64,000 nucleotides of DNA. Origin: Bog-473 sp963787485 (lineage in GTDB: Bacteria > Actinomycetota > Acidimicrobiia > Acidimicrobiales > RAAP-2). Numbering within the stretch: the first letter of the stretch is position 1; the number at the start of each line of letters is the position of its first letter. A model generated the notes under the pieces. It did no database searches. It had not been told where the DNA came from and saw only the letters and a program-made list of their open reading frames with translations. The DNA is taken from positions 310,001 to 374,000 of the forward strand of contig CAWBDF010000006.1 in NCBI GenBank assembly GCA_963787485.1. Direction: 5' to 3'. Shown here piece by piece: positions 45,941 to 54,745 of this stretch. The position numbers and the translations under genes were made by a program.

Positions 45941-46829
45941 CTAAAGGACTTCACGTAAGACCGCCTTACGGACTACGTCGGCCACGGCACAGGCGCCGTG
46001 TTCGCTGAACAGGATCGTGTAATGGTTGGCGTCGGGCACGAAGAGGTCCCGTAGCAAAGGTGCGGACTCCTGCCACCGGGCTGCTTTCGTTCCACTGAGC
46101 ATCGGTGGCTCCTCGTCGAACATCCCTCGGCCGGCCCGCACCAGCGTCGCCGGGCACGACAGCTCCCCGAGCGCCCGGGCCGTGTCGTCTCCGTCGACGT
46201 AGCTCGCGACATCGGCGAGGAACGCGTCCTCCCTGAGGCTGGAGTGCAGCTGCCCCTCCTCGCCGGTCAGCTCGTAACGGAAATGGGTCTCGAGGTAGGG
46301 GTTCCAGTGGCGCCGCAGGCCGGGGTGCGCTCGCCACACCTCGAGGTAGGCCTCGGCGGTCGGGTACCGGGTCCCGAGCCGCTCGACAACCGCCGCCGGC
46401 GGGTTGTGGGCGACCTTGGGTGCGTCCGGGTCGGCCTCTGCCGGCAGGCCGCCGTCCACCAGGACCAGATTGTCCACCAGCGACGGATGGCGGCGGGCGG
46501 TCACCAGGGCGACAGCGGCCCCCCAGGAGTGGCCGAGCACGGTGGAGCGTCGCACCCCGAGGTGGCGCAGCACGGCGGCGACATCGTCGGCGTGGGCGGG
46601 CAGGCCGAACGGGAAGCCGAGCCGCGGCGCTGCCACCCCGCCCCCGGAGGTCGGGGGCGAGCACCGTGAAGTCCTCGCCCACCTGGTCGGCGAACGCGTG
46701 GTATTCGGTGTGGAGGAACGTGACGCCGTGGACGGCGACCACCACGTGGGGGCCGCCGGGCCATCGCCCCACGTGGATGTCCCCCCCGACGGTGGGGACA
46801 TCCACGGTGTCATAGGAACGTCCGGCCAT
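45941..46829 (-). pseudogene. Alpha/beta hydrolase, frameshifted
   Basis: From ATG 46829 the first frame gives VAVHGVTFLHTEYHAF and LAPDLRGRGGS, normal for the oxyanion region. It then shifts near 46640, within cccc/gggg runs, into another frame that carries the nucleophile elbow LGHSWGAAVALV, then the acid and the His in DANHYTILF, to a stop at 45941. Joined, the 290-residue protein is a standard hydrolase. A one-base homopolymer error would explain the break. Confidence 0.88.
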
Positions 46830-46831
46830 GG

Positions 46832-48112
46832 TCAGCCGATGGGAAGGGCCGAGGGAGGCGGCAGCGTGAAGTCGAACACCCGGCAGGCGTTTCCCCGGAG
46901 GATCTTGACCCGCTGAGCGTCAGGCAGATGCCGGAGGTTGCCCTTGATGGTCTCGGCGGAATGGGGAAACGCCGAGTCGCCGTGCGGGTAGTCGGTCTCG
47001 ACGAGGATGTTGTCGACCCCGAGATAGTCGAGGGCTTCCCAGCCGTAGTCGTCGGTCACCACGCTCGGAAAGATCGACCGGTGATACGCGTCGAGCGGGT
47101 CGAACCCGGCCGGGATGTCGCCGAAGGGGGATCGCTCGCCCCGGGAGCGGGGATCACCGGTCAAGACATCCCCCTCGAACGTCGTGTCCGAATCACGGAC
47201 CCACCGCCACCGATGCTGATCGCGTCGCATGCGCTCGATGAGCGCAGGCACCCACGCCACCCCACTCTCGGAGAGCACGATTTTCAACTCGGGGTAACGG
47301 ATGAGGTTGCCGCTCCAGATCCAGTCAATCGTCGTCTCGTGGGGGGCGAGCGCCAGAAACGAAGCCCCCTCGATGAGCGGCGCGTCCGGCGCGGCCAGGC
47401 GTACCCGCGACGACGAACCGATGTGGATCGACAGGGGGAGACCGAGCTCCACGCACGCCTGCAGCAGCGGATCCCAGTAACGGTTGCGATCGTGCAGCGA
47501 CGGCAAGCCGAGCGCCGAGGGGTTCTCCGTGAAGGAAATCGACTTCGCCCCCTTGGCGGCCGCCCGCCGGGCCTCGCGGGCCGCCAGGTCGCCGTCCCAC
47601 ATCGGCACCACCGCCAGAGGGATGAACCGACCGGGCGCGCTGGCACACCACTCGTCGATCATCCAGTCGTTGTACGCCTGCATGCAGGCCAGACCGAGCT
47701 CCTTGTCCTTCGCCTCGAGGAACGTCTGGCCGCAGAACCGGCCGTAGGTGGGGAAGAGCATCGAGGCGATGACGTGATCCTCGTTCATGGCCTCGACGCG
47801 CGCTTCCGGGCTGTTGTATGCCGCAAACGGCGGTGTCTCGAGGTTCATGGGGAGCGGATCCCACGTACTGCTCGGCGTGCCGGCGACGGCCGACAGACCG
47901 CTGATCACATTGCGTTTGTCCTCGAACTGCCACTTCCAGTACCCGTCATCCGCGTCCCGGATAACACGCGGTGCTCGGTCACGGAACTTCGCCGGGAGAT
48001 GGGTCAGCCACACATGCGGGGGCTCGATGACGTGATCATCGGTCGAAACGAGCCAGTCGCCAAAGTCGTCCACGCGCTTGCCTTCCAATGATCGCTCGTA
48101 CTGTATCTGCAA
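46832..48112 (-). CDS. Amidohydrolase family protein (second copy)
   Basis: A 426-residue amidohydrolase_2 protein. The N-terminal STDDHVIEPP replaces the classic HxH pair, the middle has LPLSIHIGSSSRVR, and VETDYPHGDSAFPHS near residue 380 supplies the late Asp and His. The C-terminal RGNACRVFDF is characteristic of the family. It uses a TTG start at 48112, or the TTG at 48088. The stop is 2 nt from the hydrolase start, so they are probably cotranscribed. Aromatic or polyketide-like substrates are likely. Confidence 0.88.
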   Translation of the reverse strand: MQIQYERSLEGKRVDDFGDWLVSTDDHVIEPPHVWLTHLPAKFRDRAPRVIRDADDGYWKWQFEDKRNVISGLSAVAGTPSSTWDPLPMNLETPPFAAYNSPEARVEAMNEDHVIASMLFPTYGRFCGQTFLEAKDKELGLACMQAYNDWMIDEWCASAPGRFIPLAVVPMWDGDLAAREARRAAAKGAKSISFTENPSALGLPSLHDRNRYWDPLLQACVELGLPLSIHIGSSSRVRLAAPDAPLIEGASFLALAPHETTIDWIWSGNLIRYPELKIVLSESGVAWVPALIERMRRDQHRWRWVRDSDTTFEGDVLTGDPRSRGERSPFGDIPAGFDPLDAYHRSIFPSVVTDDYGWEALDYLGVDNILVETDYPHGDSAFPHSAETIKGNLRHLPDAQRVKILRGNACRVFDFTLPPPSALPIG

Positions 48113-48555
48113 CGGTACGTCGAGCTGCTGAGCACTGGTTCGACAGCTACCAAAGGATCTTGCCTGAAGGGCATCGCTCCAGCCCGACCTCGGTGCGGGA
48201 CCACCTCAATCGGGCTCGATCGCGGGGGCTACTGACCCGATCAGAAAGGGGTCGAGCAGATGGTCGGCCGACAGGCAAGGCGAGGCGGTTGCTCAATGCA
48301 CGAACGAATCCAGCGATGTCCCACGGGCGATGGCCACGCGAGGCTGAGGCTTACCTCGCCCAGGTCCAGACAGATCAGCTGCGTGGCACATGGAATTAGC
48401 GAGCAGGCCGGAGCGGTGCGAAGGGCGGAGAACGTTCGTATCGGTTTGGTATCGTTCTGCGAGCTACAGGTAGCAGTAGTGACCTTGCCGATGGGGTTGG
48501 TATCCGGCTCGATCCCGAATGGATCGATGAGCGGAGGTCACGGAGGGAACTGACG
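48113..48555. promoter_or_regulatory. Divergent intergenic region with direct repeat
   Basis: This 443-nt region separates the second amidohydrolase from ridA. It contains GTATCG at 48438-48443 and 48449-48454, exactly 11 bp apart on the same DNA face, which is a plausible activator or repressor site. I see no gene in the region. Confidence 0.45.
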
Positions 48556-48942
48556 GTGACGGCGAGACGAGTTGTGCCCTTGGTGCCGGCCAACCCGTCC
48601 ATGTCGGCCGCAGTGGTCTCAGGCAACCTGGTCTTCGTCTCAGGCCAAGTGGCCTTGGACCACCGCAACCAGTTGGTCGGCCAGAACGACTTCCGGCACC
48701 AAGCGGTCCAATGCTTCGAAAACCTCGGAGCCGTGTTGGCCCGGGCGGGCACTCACTTGGACCAGGTCGTTCAGATCACTGCATTCATGCGTCGCCGAGA
48801 GGATCTCGCTGACTATCTGGACGTCCGGGCCCAGACGTTTCCGGCCAACCCCCCCGCGACCACCACCGTCGTGGCCGACCTGTTGGACCCTCGGTTCCTC
48901 ATCGAGGTTCAGGCGGTAGCCCACGTTCCGGCCTCCGAATGA
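48556..48942 (+). CDS. RidA/YjgF family protein
   Basis: A 128-residue Rid-family protein. Typical motifs are VSGNLVFVSGQVALD and ADYLDVRAQTFPANPPATTTV. RidA enzymes hydrolyse reactive enamine/imine intermediates made by PLP enzymes, and an aminotransferase overlaps directly downstream, which supports function as a partner. GTG start with a ggaggg RBS. The catalytic Arg appears shifted, so it may belong to an Rid subgroup. Confidence 0.9.
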   Translation: MTARRVVPLVPANPSMSAAVVSGNLVFVSGQVALDHRNQLVGQNDFRHQAVQCFENLGAVLARAGTHLDQVVQITAFMRRREDLADYLDVRAQTFPANPPATTTVVADLLDPRFLIEVQAVAHVPASE

Positions 48943-50087
48943 GCGGCGAGCCGATCGTTTTCGGAGGCGGGCTACCCGATCCCACGCTGCACCCCGACCT
49001 GGGCGAGATCATGGCCCAGGTGCTGGCCGATGAGCCCAACACGCTCTCTTACGGCGGACCATGGGGCGATCCCAGCTTGAGGGACCTGATCGCCACCCGA
49101 CTCAGCACCCGGGCCGGCGTCTTACTTGGTGCCGACAACGTAATCATCACCAACGGCAGTGCCGGCGCAATCGAACTGGCCGCCCGTTGCTTCGTCAACC
49201 CGGGCACGACAGTGGCTGTAGAAGAGCTGACTTACCCAGGGGCACTCCAAATCCTCCGAGAGCGAGGGGCTCAGATCGTTCCAGTCCCAATCGACCACGA
49301 CGGGATGGTCCTCACTGCGCTCGAGGACCGAGGGGCAGGCACGCGGCCTTCGGTCATCTATTCCATCGCTACCTGCCACAGTCCAACCGGGACTGTGATG
49401 TCCGACGGGCGACGACACCGGTTGGTGGAGCTGGCGCAGAGCAGCAACTCGGTAGTGATCCAAGACGACACATACGGAGAGATCTTCTTCGAAGACCAGG
49501 CTCCCCGATTGTTGATCGGACTGGACCCACAGAACGTGATCCACGTGGGCTCGTTCAGCAAGACGCTGGCCCCCGGGCTACGCCTGGGATGGCTGGCCGG
49601 ATCCAAAGCCGTCATCGGCCGGATCGCCGCCATGCGAACGGATCTCGGCAGCCCGGCGGTGATCCAGAAGACTGTCGCCCGACTCATGTACGACGGCCGA
49701 TTCGATCAACACCTCCGACGCGCCGTGCCCTTCTACCGGTCGAAACGAGATTCGCTGGTGGCGGCTCTCGACGACCGTTGCGTCGGGCTCGGGCAATGGA
49801 ACATCCCGCGCGGTGGCTTCTTCACCTGGTTCGTACTCACCTCGGGCGATGTCGACGCCGTGGCGCAAGCCGCCATAAAGGAGGGGGTCAGATTCCTGAG
49901 TGGTCCATACTTCAGCGCTCGTCAACCTGACCGCCGCGGAATACGTCTGGCATACGGAGAGCTGAGCTCCGACGAGCTGGTTGAAGGCGCGCACCGGTTC
50001 AGCCGAGCCATCGAGCGGTCACAGCGCGAGGCAAATCGGCTTGACCCACGTGGTTCCGTTCGCGCTACAGCCGACGGTGGCTCATAA
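48939..50087 (+). CDS. PLP-dependent aminotransferase (class I/II)
   Basis: A 382-residue aminotransferase with the PLP lysine in GSFSKTLAPGLRLGW near residue 205, the cofactor Asp/Tyr in VIQDDTYGEIFFE near 168 and a substrate Arg in RRGIRLAYG near 325. The sequence resembles 2-aminoadipate or valine-pyruvate-type enzymes (PLP-binding plus GGLPDPTLHP start). The ATG overlaps the ridA stop, so RidA probably clears its intermediates. Substrate cannot be inferred. GC content is somewhat lower than in the surroundings. Confidence 0.9.
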   Translation: MSGEPIVFGGGLPDPTLHPDLGEIMAQVLADEPNTLSYGGPWGDPSLRDLIATRLSTRAGVLLGADNVIITNGSAGAIELAARCFVNPGTTVAVEELTYPGALQILRERGAQIVPVPIDHDGMVLTALEDRGAGTRPSVIYSIATCHSPTGTVMSDGRRHRLVELAQSSNSVVIQDDTYGEIFFEDQAPRLLIGLDPQNVIHVGSFSKTLAPGLRLGWLAGSKAVIGRIAAMRTDLGSPAVIQKTVARLMYDGRFDQHLRRAVPFYRSKRDSLVAALDDRCVGLGQWNIPRGGFFTWFVLTSGDVDAVAQAAIKEGVRFLSGPYFSARQPDRRGIRLAYGELSSDELVEGAHRFSRAIERSQREANRLDPRGSVRATADGGS

Positions 50088-50410
50088 GGACGACAGAACA
50101 GGAAGCGACCTATGGGTGCCGAAAATCCAATCAAGGGGACACACGATCTGAACGTTGCCCACGGGTGGCACCCCATCCCCGCAGCGGTAGGGGCAGACGT
50201 CAGCTGGTGCGATCTTCGGCTCCATCCACACAATGGTGATGCGGCGATCCCCGCGAAATGGGCGCCCACCGTCCGGCATTCTGCTCCGACATCCTGGGAC
50301 ACTCTTGAGCCGGAGGGCAGGCTGACTTCCACATACCGCCCACACGAGGCATGCGAAGAGTACTTCCCCGTAGGAGAATACTGGGCTCGTTCCGCTCCGC
50401 ATCAGGGAGA
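50088..50410. other. Gap with one doubtful small open frame
   Basis: The 323-nt region holds an open frame at 50112-50414 (100 codons, ATG start), rich in His, Trp and Pro. It has no recognised domain and no convincing RBS, so I do not call it a gene. Its stop overlaps the next gene. Confidence 0.4.
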
Positions 50411-50698
50411 ATGATCGTCATGTACTTCTTGCTCTTCTACGAGGTGGCCGATGACTACATCGAACGTCGGCGAGCGTTCCGCGACGAGCACCTCGGGCTC
50501 GCACAGAAGGCGAAGGAGCGGGGCGAGTTAGTCCTCGCGGGCGCTTACGCTGACCCGCCCGACGGTGCAGCGCTGGTGTTCCGAGCCGATGACGACTCAG
50601 TCGTGAGGGGCTTCGTCGCCCACGACCCCTACGTCCGCGAAGGCCTCGTCAAGAAATGGGTCATCCGGAAGTGGACAGTCGTGATTGGCCACCAGTAA
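50411..50698 (+). CDS. YciI-like protein
   Basis: A 95-residue protein of the YciI fold: MYFLLFYEVADDYIERR, LVLAGAYADPPDGAALVF, ending in VRKW-like strands. YciI proteins are small dimers of unknown or ring-cleaving/dehalogenase-like function. Its ATG (50411 or 50420) overlaps the upstream open frame. It may belong to the aminotransferase neighbourhood. Confidence 0.85.
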   Translation: MIVMYFLLFYEVADDYIERRRAFRDEHLGLAQKAKERGELVLAGAYADPPDGAALVFRADDDSVVRGFVAHDPYVREGLVKKWVIRKWTVVIGHQ

Positions 50699-50791
50699 CA
50701 CCGAGCGGCATCGGACCACTCCTGTCACCCGGTTTCGAGACTCCTGGCGGGACTACTCCCCAGGCCGGCGTTAGGAACTCACCCTCTCAGG

Positions 50792-50808
50792 CTGCCAGAT
50801 TTTGGCAG
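50792..50808. terminator. Weak hairpin after YciI gene
   Basis: CTGCCA-gattt-TGGCAG forms a 6-bp stem about 95 nt after the YciI stop. There is no U-run on either side, so it is a weak terminator candidate. Confidence 0.35.
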
Positions 50809-50913
50809 GGCTGCCGCTGTCGAGGGCTGGTCTTGGACCCGAGGTGGCCTCGGCGATGGCGCTGAAACGGGGGTACAGTTTTGCACTCGCCTACCCAAGG
50901 GAGGTGGCAGGCA

Positions 50914-51507
50914 TTGAACCTCGAGTCCATCGCGGTCCGTCTTGCCGGAGCCACGCTGGTCGTCGTGCTCGTGTTGGGGGTGACGCCGAGTGTGGCGGCA
51001 GCGCGGCCCCCTTCCGCCAAAGGTTCGATCAGCTGCTTTGTCTCGGGGACCTTCACTGCCAGCCCCGCCTTGACCATGTCCAGCGGCAAGGCGACGACGC
51101 TGACGCTTCATGCAACCTTGCGCGGATGTACGGGCTCGTCGGCCGCCGCCAAGGTCATGGGCGGGACCCTGACGGGCAAGAGTGTCGACCCATCGGCCAG
51201 CTGTGTGGCCCTCGAGAACGGCTTCCCACCGTTGTCGGGCAAGGTCACGTACAAGACGACCAGCGGTTCATTCGCCCCGACGGCACTCGCATTCACAGGT
51301 GGAGCGCTCGGGACAACGGCAATCCCGCTCGGGACCACTTACCCCAAGAGCGGCACAACGGGCACGGCAAAGGGTTCGTTCGCGACCAAGAGCCCGAGAC
51401 TGATCCTTGATATGCCCATTCCCTATTCGCAATGGGTCACCGCGTGCGGGAGTTCGGCCGGTCTCGCCACAATGACAATTATCTCCGAGTCCAGCCTTAT
51501 CGCATGA
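50914..51507 (+). CDS. Secreted hypothetical protein
   Basis: A 197-residue product with a signal peptide (LESIAVRLAGATLVVVLVLG, cleavage around ASA near residue 35). The mature part is Thr/Ser/Gly-rich and beta-prone with three or four cysteines (ISCFVSG, LRGCTG, ASCVAL, TACGSS) likely forming disulfides. The TTG at 50914 follows a ggaggt RBS. I do not recognise the family. It is about 230 nt from the recombinase remnant. Confidence 0.65.
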   Translation: MNLESIAVRLAGATLVVVLVLGVTPSVAAARPPSAKGSISCFVSGTFTASPALTMSSGKATTLTLHATLRGCTGSSAAAKVMGGTLTGKSVDPSASCVALENGFPPLSGKVTYKTTSGSFAPTALAFTGGALGTTAIPLGTTYPKSGTTGTAKGSFATKSPRLILDMPIPYSQWVTACGSSAGLATMTIISESSLIA

Positions 51508-51737
51508 GGCGATTGTTCACCTCTTCACCGTCGCTCTCGGTTCGTCATGGCGCTGCTCGGGCTTCGACCGCGATCACCATCGCTACGAGCACTCCCGCCG
51601 AAGCCGGTCTGACCACCGTCCCGAACTTCCTCGGAGGGACGCTCCACGTAACCCTTGATGAACCGCCATGGAATAGCGACAGCGGGACACGGGGTGGCTT
51701 ACGAGAGGTAAAATCATCGCCGGTCGCCGCACGGTGA

Positions 51738-52030
51738 GCGTCCCGCCACACGTCGTGCCCTCGCCGAGACTCCCAAGGACGACCAGAGGTCCATTTCCAC
51801 GACCTACGGGGCACAGGGCTCATCTGGGTGGCCACACAAGGTGCCACGACACGCGAGCTGACGGCCCGTGCGGGGCACACCAGCCCGGTGGCCGCCTTGG
51901 GGTACCAACAGGCCACCGCCGACAGGGACGCCGCGATCGCTGCCGCCTTGTCGGGCCTCGCCGAGTCGGCTCGCACGCTGGTGGTTCGCAGCGGCCCGCG
52001 GGATATTCGCGGGACGGACCCTGAACGCTC
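51738..52030 (+). pseudogene. Tyrosine recombinase remnant (3' end of an integrase)
   Basis: The frame is open from 51738 and reads VHFHDLRGTGLIWVATQGA, then RAGHTSPVAALGYQ, which match the C-terminal catalytic part of phage-type integrases (HxxR, GH and the Tyr nucleophile). The first catalytic Arg and the N-terminal two-thirds are missing, so it cannot act. It reads toward, and stops about 50 nt from, the 3' end of the tRNA-Gly gene, the usual location of an integrated element. No matching second attachment site is visible in the window. Confidence 0.85.
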
Positions 52031-52078
52031 GAGCGCAGCGGGATCGTCACACCACGGATCACCAGCAAGAACAAGGAG

Positions 52079-52149
<71 letters not shown>

Positions 52150-52169
52150 GAGGCGAGCGAGCAGTCTAG

Positions 52170-52574
52170 ATGCGAATACTCTCCCTCTCCGTGGAGAAGG
52201 CACTGTTCGAGCGAGTGGGCGGGGAGCCGTTCTTCATCGAGCTGGTCGGTCGGTTCTATCTCGGCGTGGCCGGGGACCCCCTGCTCCGCCCGCTCTACCC
52301 CGACGACCTGTCGGACTCGTCTCGGCACCTGGCCCTCTTCCTGATGCAGTACTGGGGCGGTCCGCCAACCTACGGCGAGGAGCGGGGACACCCACGGCTG
52401 CGCATGCGCCACGCGCCGTTCGTCATCGGTCCCGCCGAGCGCGACGCCTGGCTTCGCCACATGCTTGGTTCATTGGGCGAGCTCGAAGCCGGGTCACGGA
52501 TCTCGGAGGGGGACGCCGACGAACTGCGTCGGTACCTCGAGATGGCGGCCGACTCCTTGGTCAACACCGCCTGA
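52170..52574 (+). CDS. glbO: Group II truncated hemoglobin
   Basis: A 134-residue truncated globin of the TrHbO type, with FERVGGEPFFIELVGRFY, QYWGGPPTYGEERGHPRLRMRH (distal region and proximal His) and the conserved Trp in ERDAWLRHM. Such globins bind oxygen or NO and can help respiration or stress defence. The start ATG is 20 nt beyond the tRNA gene. The 3' end overlaps the convergent RDD gene by 81 nt. Confidence 0.93.
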   Translation: MRILSLSVEKALFERVGGEPFFIELVGRFYLGVAGDPLLRPLYPDDLSDSSRHLALFLMQYWGGPPTYGEERGHPRLRMRHAPFVIGPAERDAWLRHMLGSLGELEAGSRISEGDADELRRYLEMAADSLVNTA

Positions 52575-53135
52575 GCGGCCCTCCCCTCCGGGTGCGTGCG
52601 CAGCCGTGCTGCCGTGCGGGGTGCTCTCGGTGCGGGCCAGCCAGCGCAGATGGGCCGCTCGGGCGTCCCAGTCGTAGACCACCGCGGTACCGGCCATGAA
52701 ATCGTCCAGAGCACGTCGCTCGCGCTGGAACACGATGCCCAGGGCCCCGATGCCCAGAGTGAGGATGGTCAGCCCGAGCCCGATGGTCCGCCGGACCGCG
52801 TGGTGGCCACTGATCGGCCCCCCTTGAGCCGTTACCACCTGCAGTCCCATGATGGCCATGCCCAGCGTCTTGCCGCTCACCGCCCACTGGTAGGTGAAGT
52901 AGAGGAACGCCCAGGCGCCCAACACGATGAACGACAGTGTCTGGTGGTTGTACAGCGTGTACGAGTGCCGCGAGATCAGCTTGACGGCTGCGTCCACCGC
53001 CGCCACGACGAGCGTGTACGTGCCCCACGAGGCACCGACGTCGAGGGCGAACGCCGCCAGCCGGCTGACCAGGCCGGCGTAGTGGCCCTGCCGGCCGATA
53101 GTTCTCTCTGCGGGCGGGACGGGGACGGTCGTCAC
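52494..53135 (-). CDS. RDD family membrane protein
   Basis: A 213-residue protein with the RDD motif RLAAFALDVGASW near residue 25 and three or four membrane helices (residues about 32-52, 70-90, 117-137). GKTLGMAIMGLQVV and RERRALDDFMAGT are typical of the family, thought to transport ions or solutes. The ATG overlaps the stop of the nonapeptide-repeat gene upstream (ATGA), so the two are coupled. The C-terminal end overlaps glbO on the other strand. Confidence 0.88.
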   Translation of the reverse strand: MTTVPVPPAERTIGRQGHYAGLVSRLAAFALDVGASWGTYTLVVAAVDAAVKLISRHSYTLYNHQTLSFIVLGAWAFLYFTYQWAVSGKTLGMAIMGLQVVTAQGGPISGHHAVRRTIGLGLTILTLGIGALGIVFQRERRALDDFMAGTAVVYDWDARAAHLRWLARTESTPHGSTAAHAPGGEGRSGGVDQGVGRHLEVPTQFVGVPLRDP

Positions 53136-53761
53136 GGGGCGCCCTGTGCCGGCACCAACAGCGGCGGACCGTCGGGCCAGCCGGCCACCTTCTTGCGCCG
53201 CCCGAGCAGGCGGTTGCCCCAGCGGAAGAAGAAGTCGTCCAGTCCCACCCCCTGGGCGCGGATCACGTCGAGGACTTCGGTCAGGACGCCGGTCGTGGAG
53301 CGGGCAATGATGGAACCGAGTTCCGTCTGCTCCACCAGGGCATCAATGTCGACCTCTTCGACGATGGCGTTCACGTCCACGCGGGCGATGACCTTCTGGA
53401 CGTCCACCCGGTCGATGACCCGGTCCACGTCCACCCGGGCGATGACCTTGTCGATGTCCACCCGGTCGATGACCTTGTCGATGTCCACCCGGTCGATGAT
53501 CTTCTCCACGTCCACCCGGTCGATGACCTTCTCGACGTCGACCCGGTCGATGACCTTCTCGATGTCCACCCGGTCGATGATCTTCTCCACATCGACCCGG
53601 TCGATGACCTTCTCCACGTCGACCCGGTCGATGATTCTCCCGATGTCGACCCGGTCCAAAATGGCGTCAATGTCGATGGCGTCGACGATGAGCGGGACGA
53701 TGCGCTCGGCGAGAGCCTGAGCCAGGTGCTCTGCCCTGATGCCGATCGGATTGGTGCTCAT
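53132..53761 (-). CDS. Nonapeptide-repeat protein coupled to RDD gene
   Basis: A 209-residue protein in which residues 27-150 are about 13-14 tandem nine-residue units of the form D-(V/I)-(E/D)-K-(V/I)-I-D-R-V. The repeats are encoded by a nearly perfect 27-bp unit, giving about 360 nt of repetitive DNA. The N-terminus is helical (LAQALAERIVPLIVDAIDI), and the C-terminus (SIIARSTTGVLTEVLDVIRAQ, then a basic FRWGNRLLGRRKK) is not repetitive. It may form a solenoid or long helix. I do not know its function. It is translationally coupled to the RDD membrane gene. Confidence 0.85.
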   Translation of the reverse strand: MSTNPIGIRAEHLAQALAERIVPLIVDAIDIDAILDRVDIGRIIDRVDVEKVIDRVDVEKIIDRVDIEKVIDRVDVEKVIDRVDVEKIIDRVDIDKVIDRVDIDKVIARVDVDRVIDRVDVQKVIARVDVNAIVEEVDIDALVEQTELGSIIARSTTGVLTEVLDVIRAQGVGLDDFFFRWGNRLLGRRKKVAGWPDGPPLLVPAQGAP

Positions 53762-53811
53762 CTGGACTCACTGAAATGTGACATTCCCGTGATCATCTCA
53801 CCCGTACCTGC

Positions 53812-54159
53812 ATGCGCGCCCCTCTCGTCGGGTGCCGTCGGATCGTCGAGGTCTCTCGGAGGCCTGGCGTGGACGCCAGCGCCCTCGCCAGCGCCCAAAG
53901 AGGCACCAAGCTGGAGCCGGGCACGTTCTGCTGGAGCCAGCTCATCACGACTGACCTCAAAGCGTCCAAGGCCTTCTACAAAGCGGTGTTCGGGTGGGCC
54001 GCCGCTGACCAGGGCCCGCCGGGCGAGCCGCCGGCCTCCACCGAATGGAAGCTCGGTGGCTCCGTGTTGATGGGACCCACGGACATTGAGCCGGGGCGGT
54101 TCGCCGTCATCAGCGATGACGTCGGCGGGGTCTTCAGCGTCATCGCCCTGAAGGGCTAG
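53812..54159 (+). CDS. VOC-like protein with apparent internal deletion
   Basis: A 115-residue product. GTFCWSQLITTDLKASKAFYKAVFGW at its middle is a normal N-terminal VOC/glyoxalase strand-helix set, and GPTDIEPGRFAVISDDVGGVF at its end is a normal second-half strand. About 45 residues normally between them are missing, across a Gly-Gly junction. The N-terminal 35 residues lack similarity. The protein is likely inactive unless a homodimer can complete the fold. Ends 20 nt inside the convergent acetyltransferase gene. Confidence 0.75.
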   Translation: MRAPLVGCRRIVEVSRRPGVDASALASAQRGTKLEPGTFCWSQLITTDLKASKAFYKAVFGWAAADQGPPGEPPASTEWKLGGSVLMGPTDIEPGRFAVISDDVGGVFSVIALKG

Positions 54160-54745
54160 CTAGCCCCTTGGACCACTCCGTCCGCAGCAGGGCATAGCAA
54201 TCGGCGTCACGTTGGGAGTCCTCAAGACGCTCCCACCCGCGCAGCGTTGCTTCGTACCCGAATCCGGCCCCCTCGGCGGTGCGGGCCGATGCCACATTCC
54301 ACGGCTCGACGAAGAGGTGCAGGCGGGGGATGGCGAGTTCCGTGAAGGCGAATCGCGCCACGGCCCTGAGTGCGCACGCCGCCAGGCCCGCGCCGCGGGC
54401 CGACTCGAGCAGCCAGTAGCCGACCGAGGCTCGTCCGTGGTCGATCTCCCAGAGCCAGAGCCCGATGGAGCCGATGCCGGGCCCTCGGAGGCCGTCGAGG
54501 GTGATGACGAAGGGGTACGCGTGGCCCTCGGCGGCCAGCGCCTGTTGTCGCGCCACGAAATCGCGGGCTCCCGCGTCGTCGCATACCAGTGGAACCGTGG
54601 AAATAGAGGCGACCAGCGGGTCGAGTGACGCCTGGCGCACCAGTGGCGCGTCGTCCGCATCGAAGGGCCGCAGGAGCACAGGGGGCGAGACCAGGTGCGG
54701 AACGGTGAGCGGGGGGGTGAACCGCTCCAGATCGAAGGAGCTCAT
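54140..54745 (-). CDS. GNAT family N-acetyltransferase
   Basis: A 201-residue acetyltransferase of the RimJ/RimL type: VLLRPFDADDAPLV at the start, the acetyl-CoA loop YWLLESARGAGLA near residue 110 and ENVASARTAEGAGFGYEATLRG-like end segment (WNVASARTAEGAGF) near 150. It probably acetylates an amino group on a small molecule or protein N-terminus. The ATG overlaps the next minus-strand gene by 4 nt. Confidence 0.88.
   Translation of the reverse strand: MSSFDLERFTPPLTVPHLVSPPVLLRPFDADDAPLVRQASLDPLVASISTVPLVCDDAGARDFVARQQALAAEGHAYPFVITLDGLRGPGIGSIGLWLWEIDHGRASVGYWLLESARGAGLAACALRAVARFAFTELAIPRLHLFVEPWNVASARTAEGAGFGYEATLRGWERLEDSQRDADCYALLRTEWSKGLASPSGR

Noticed and set aside
50112..50414. A 100-codon gene
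   Set aside because: No domain, no convincing ribosome binding site and a composition consistent with chance; left as a doubtful frame.
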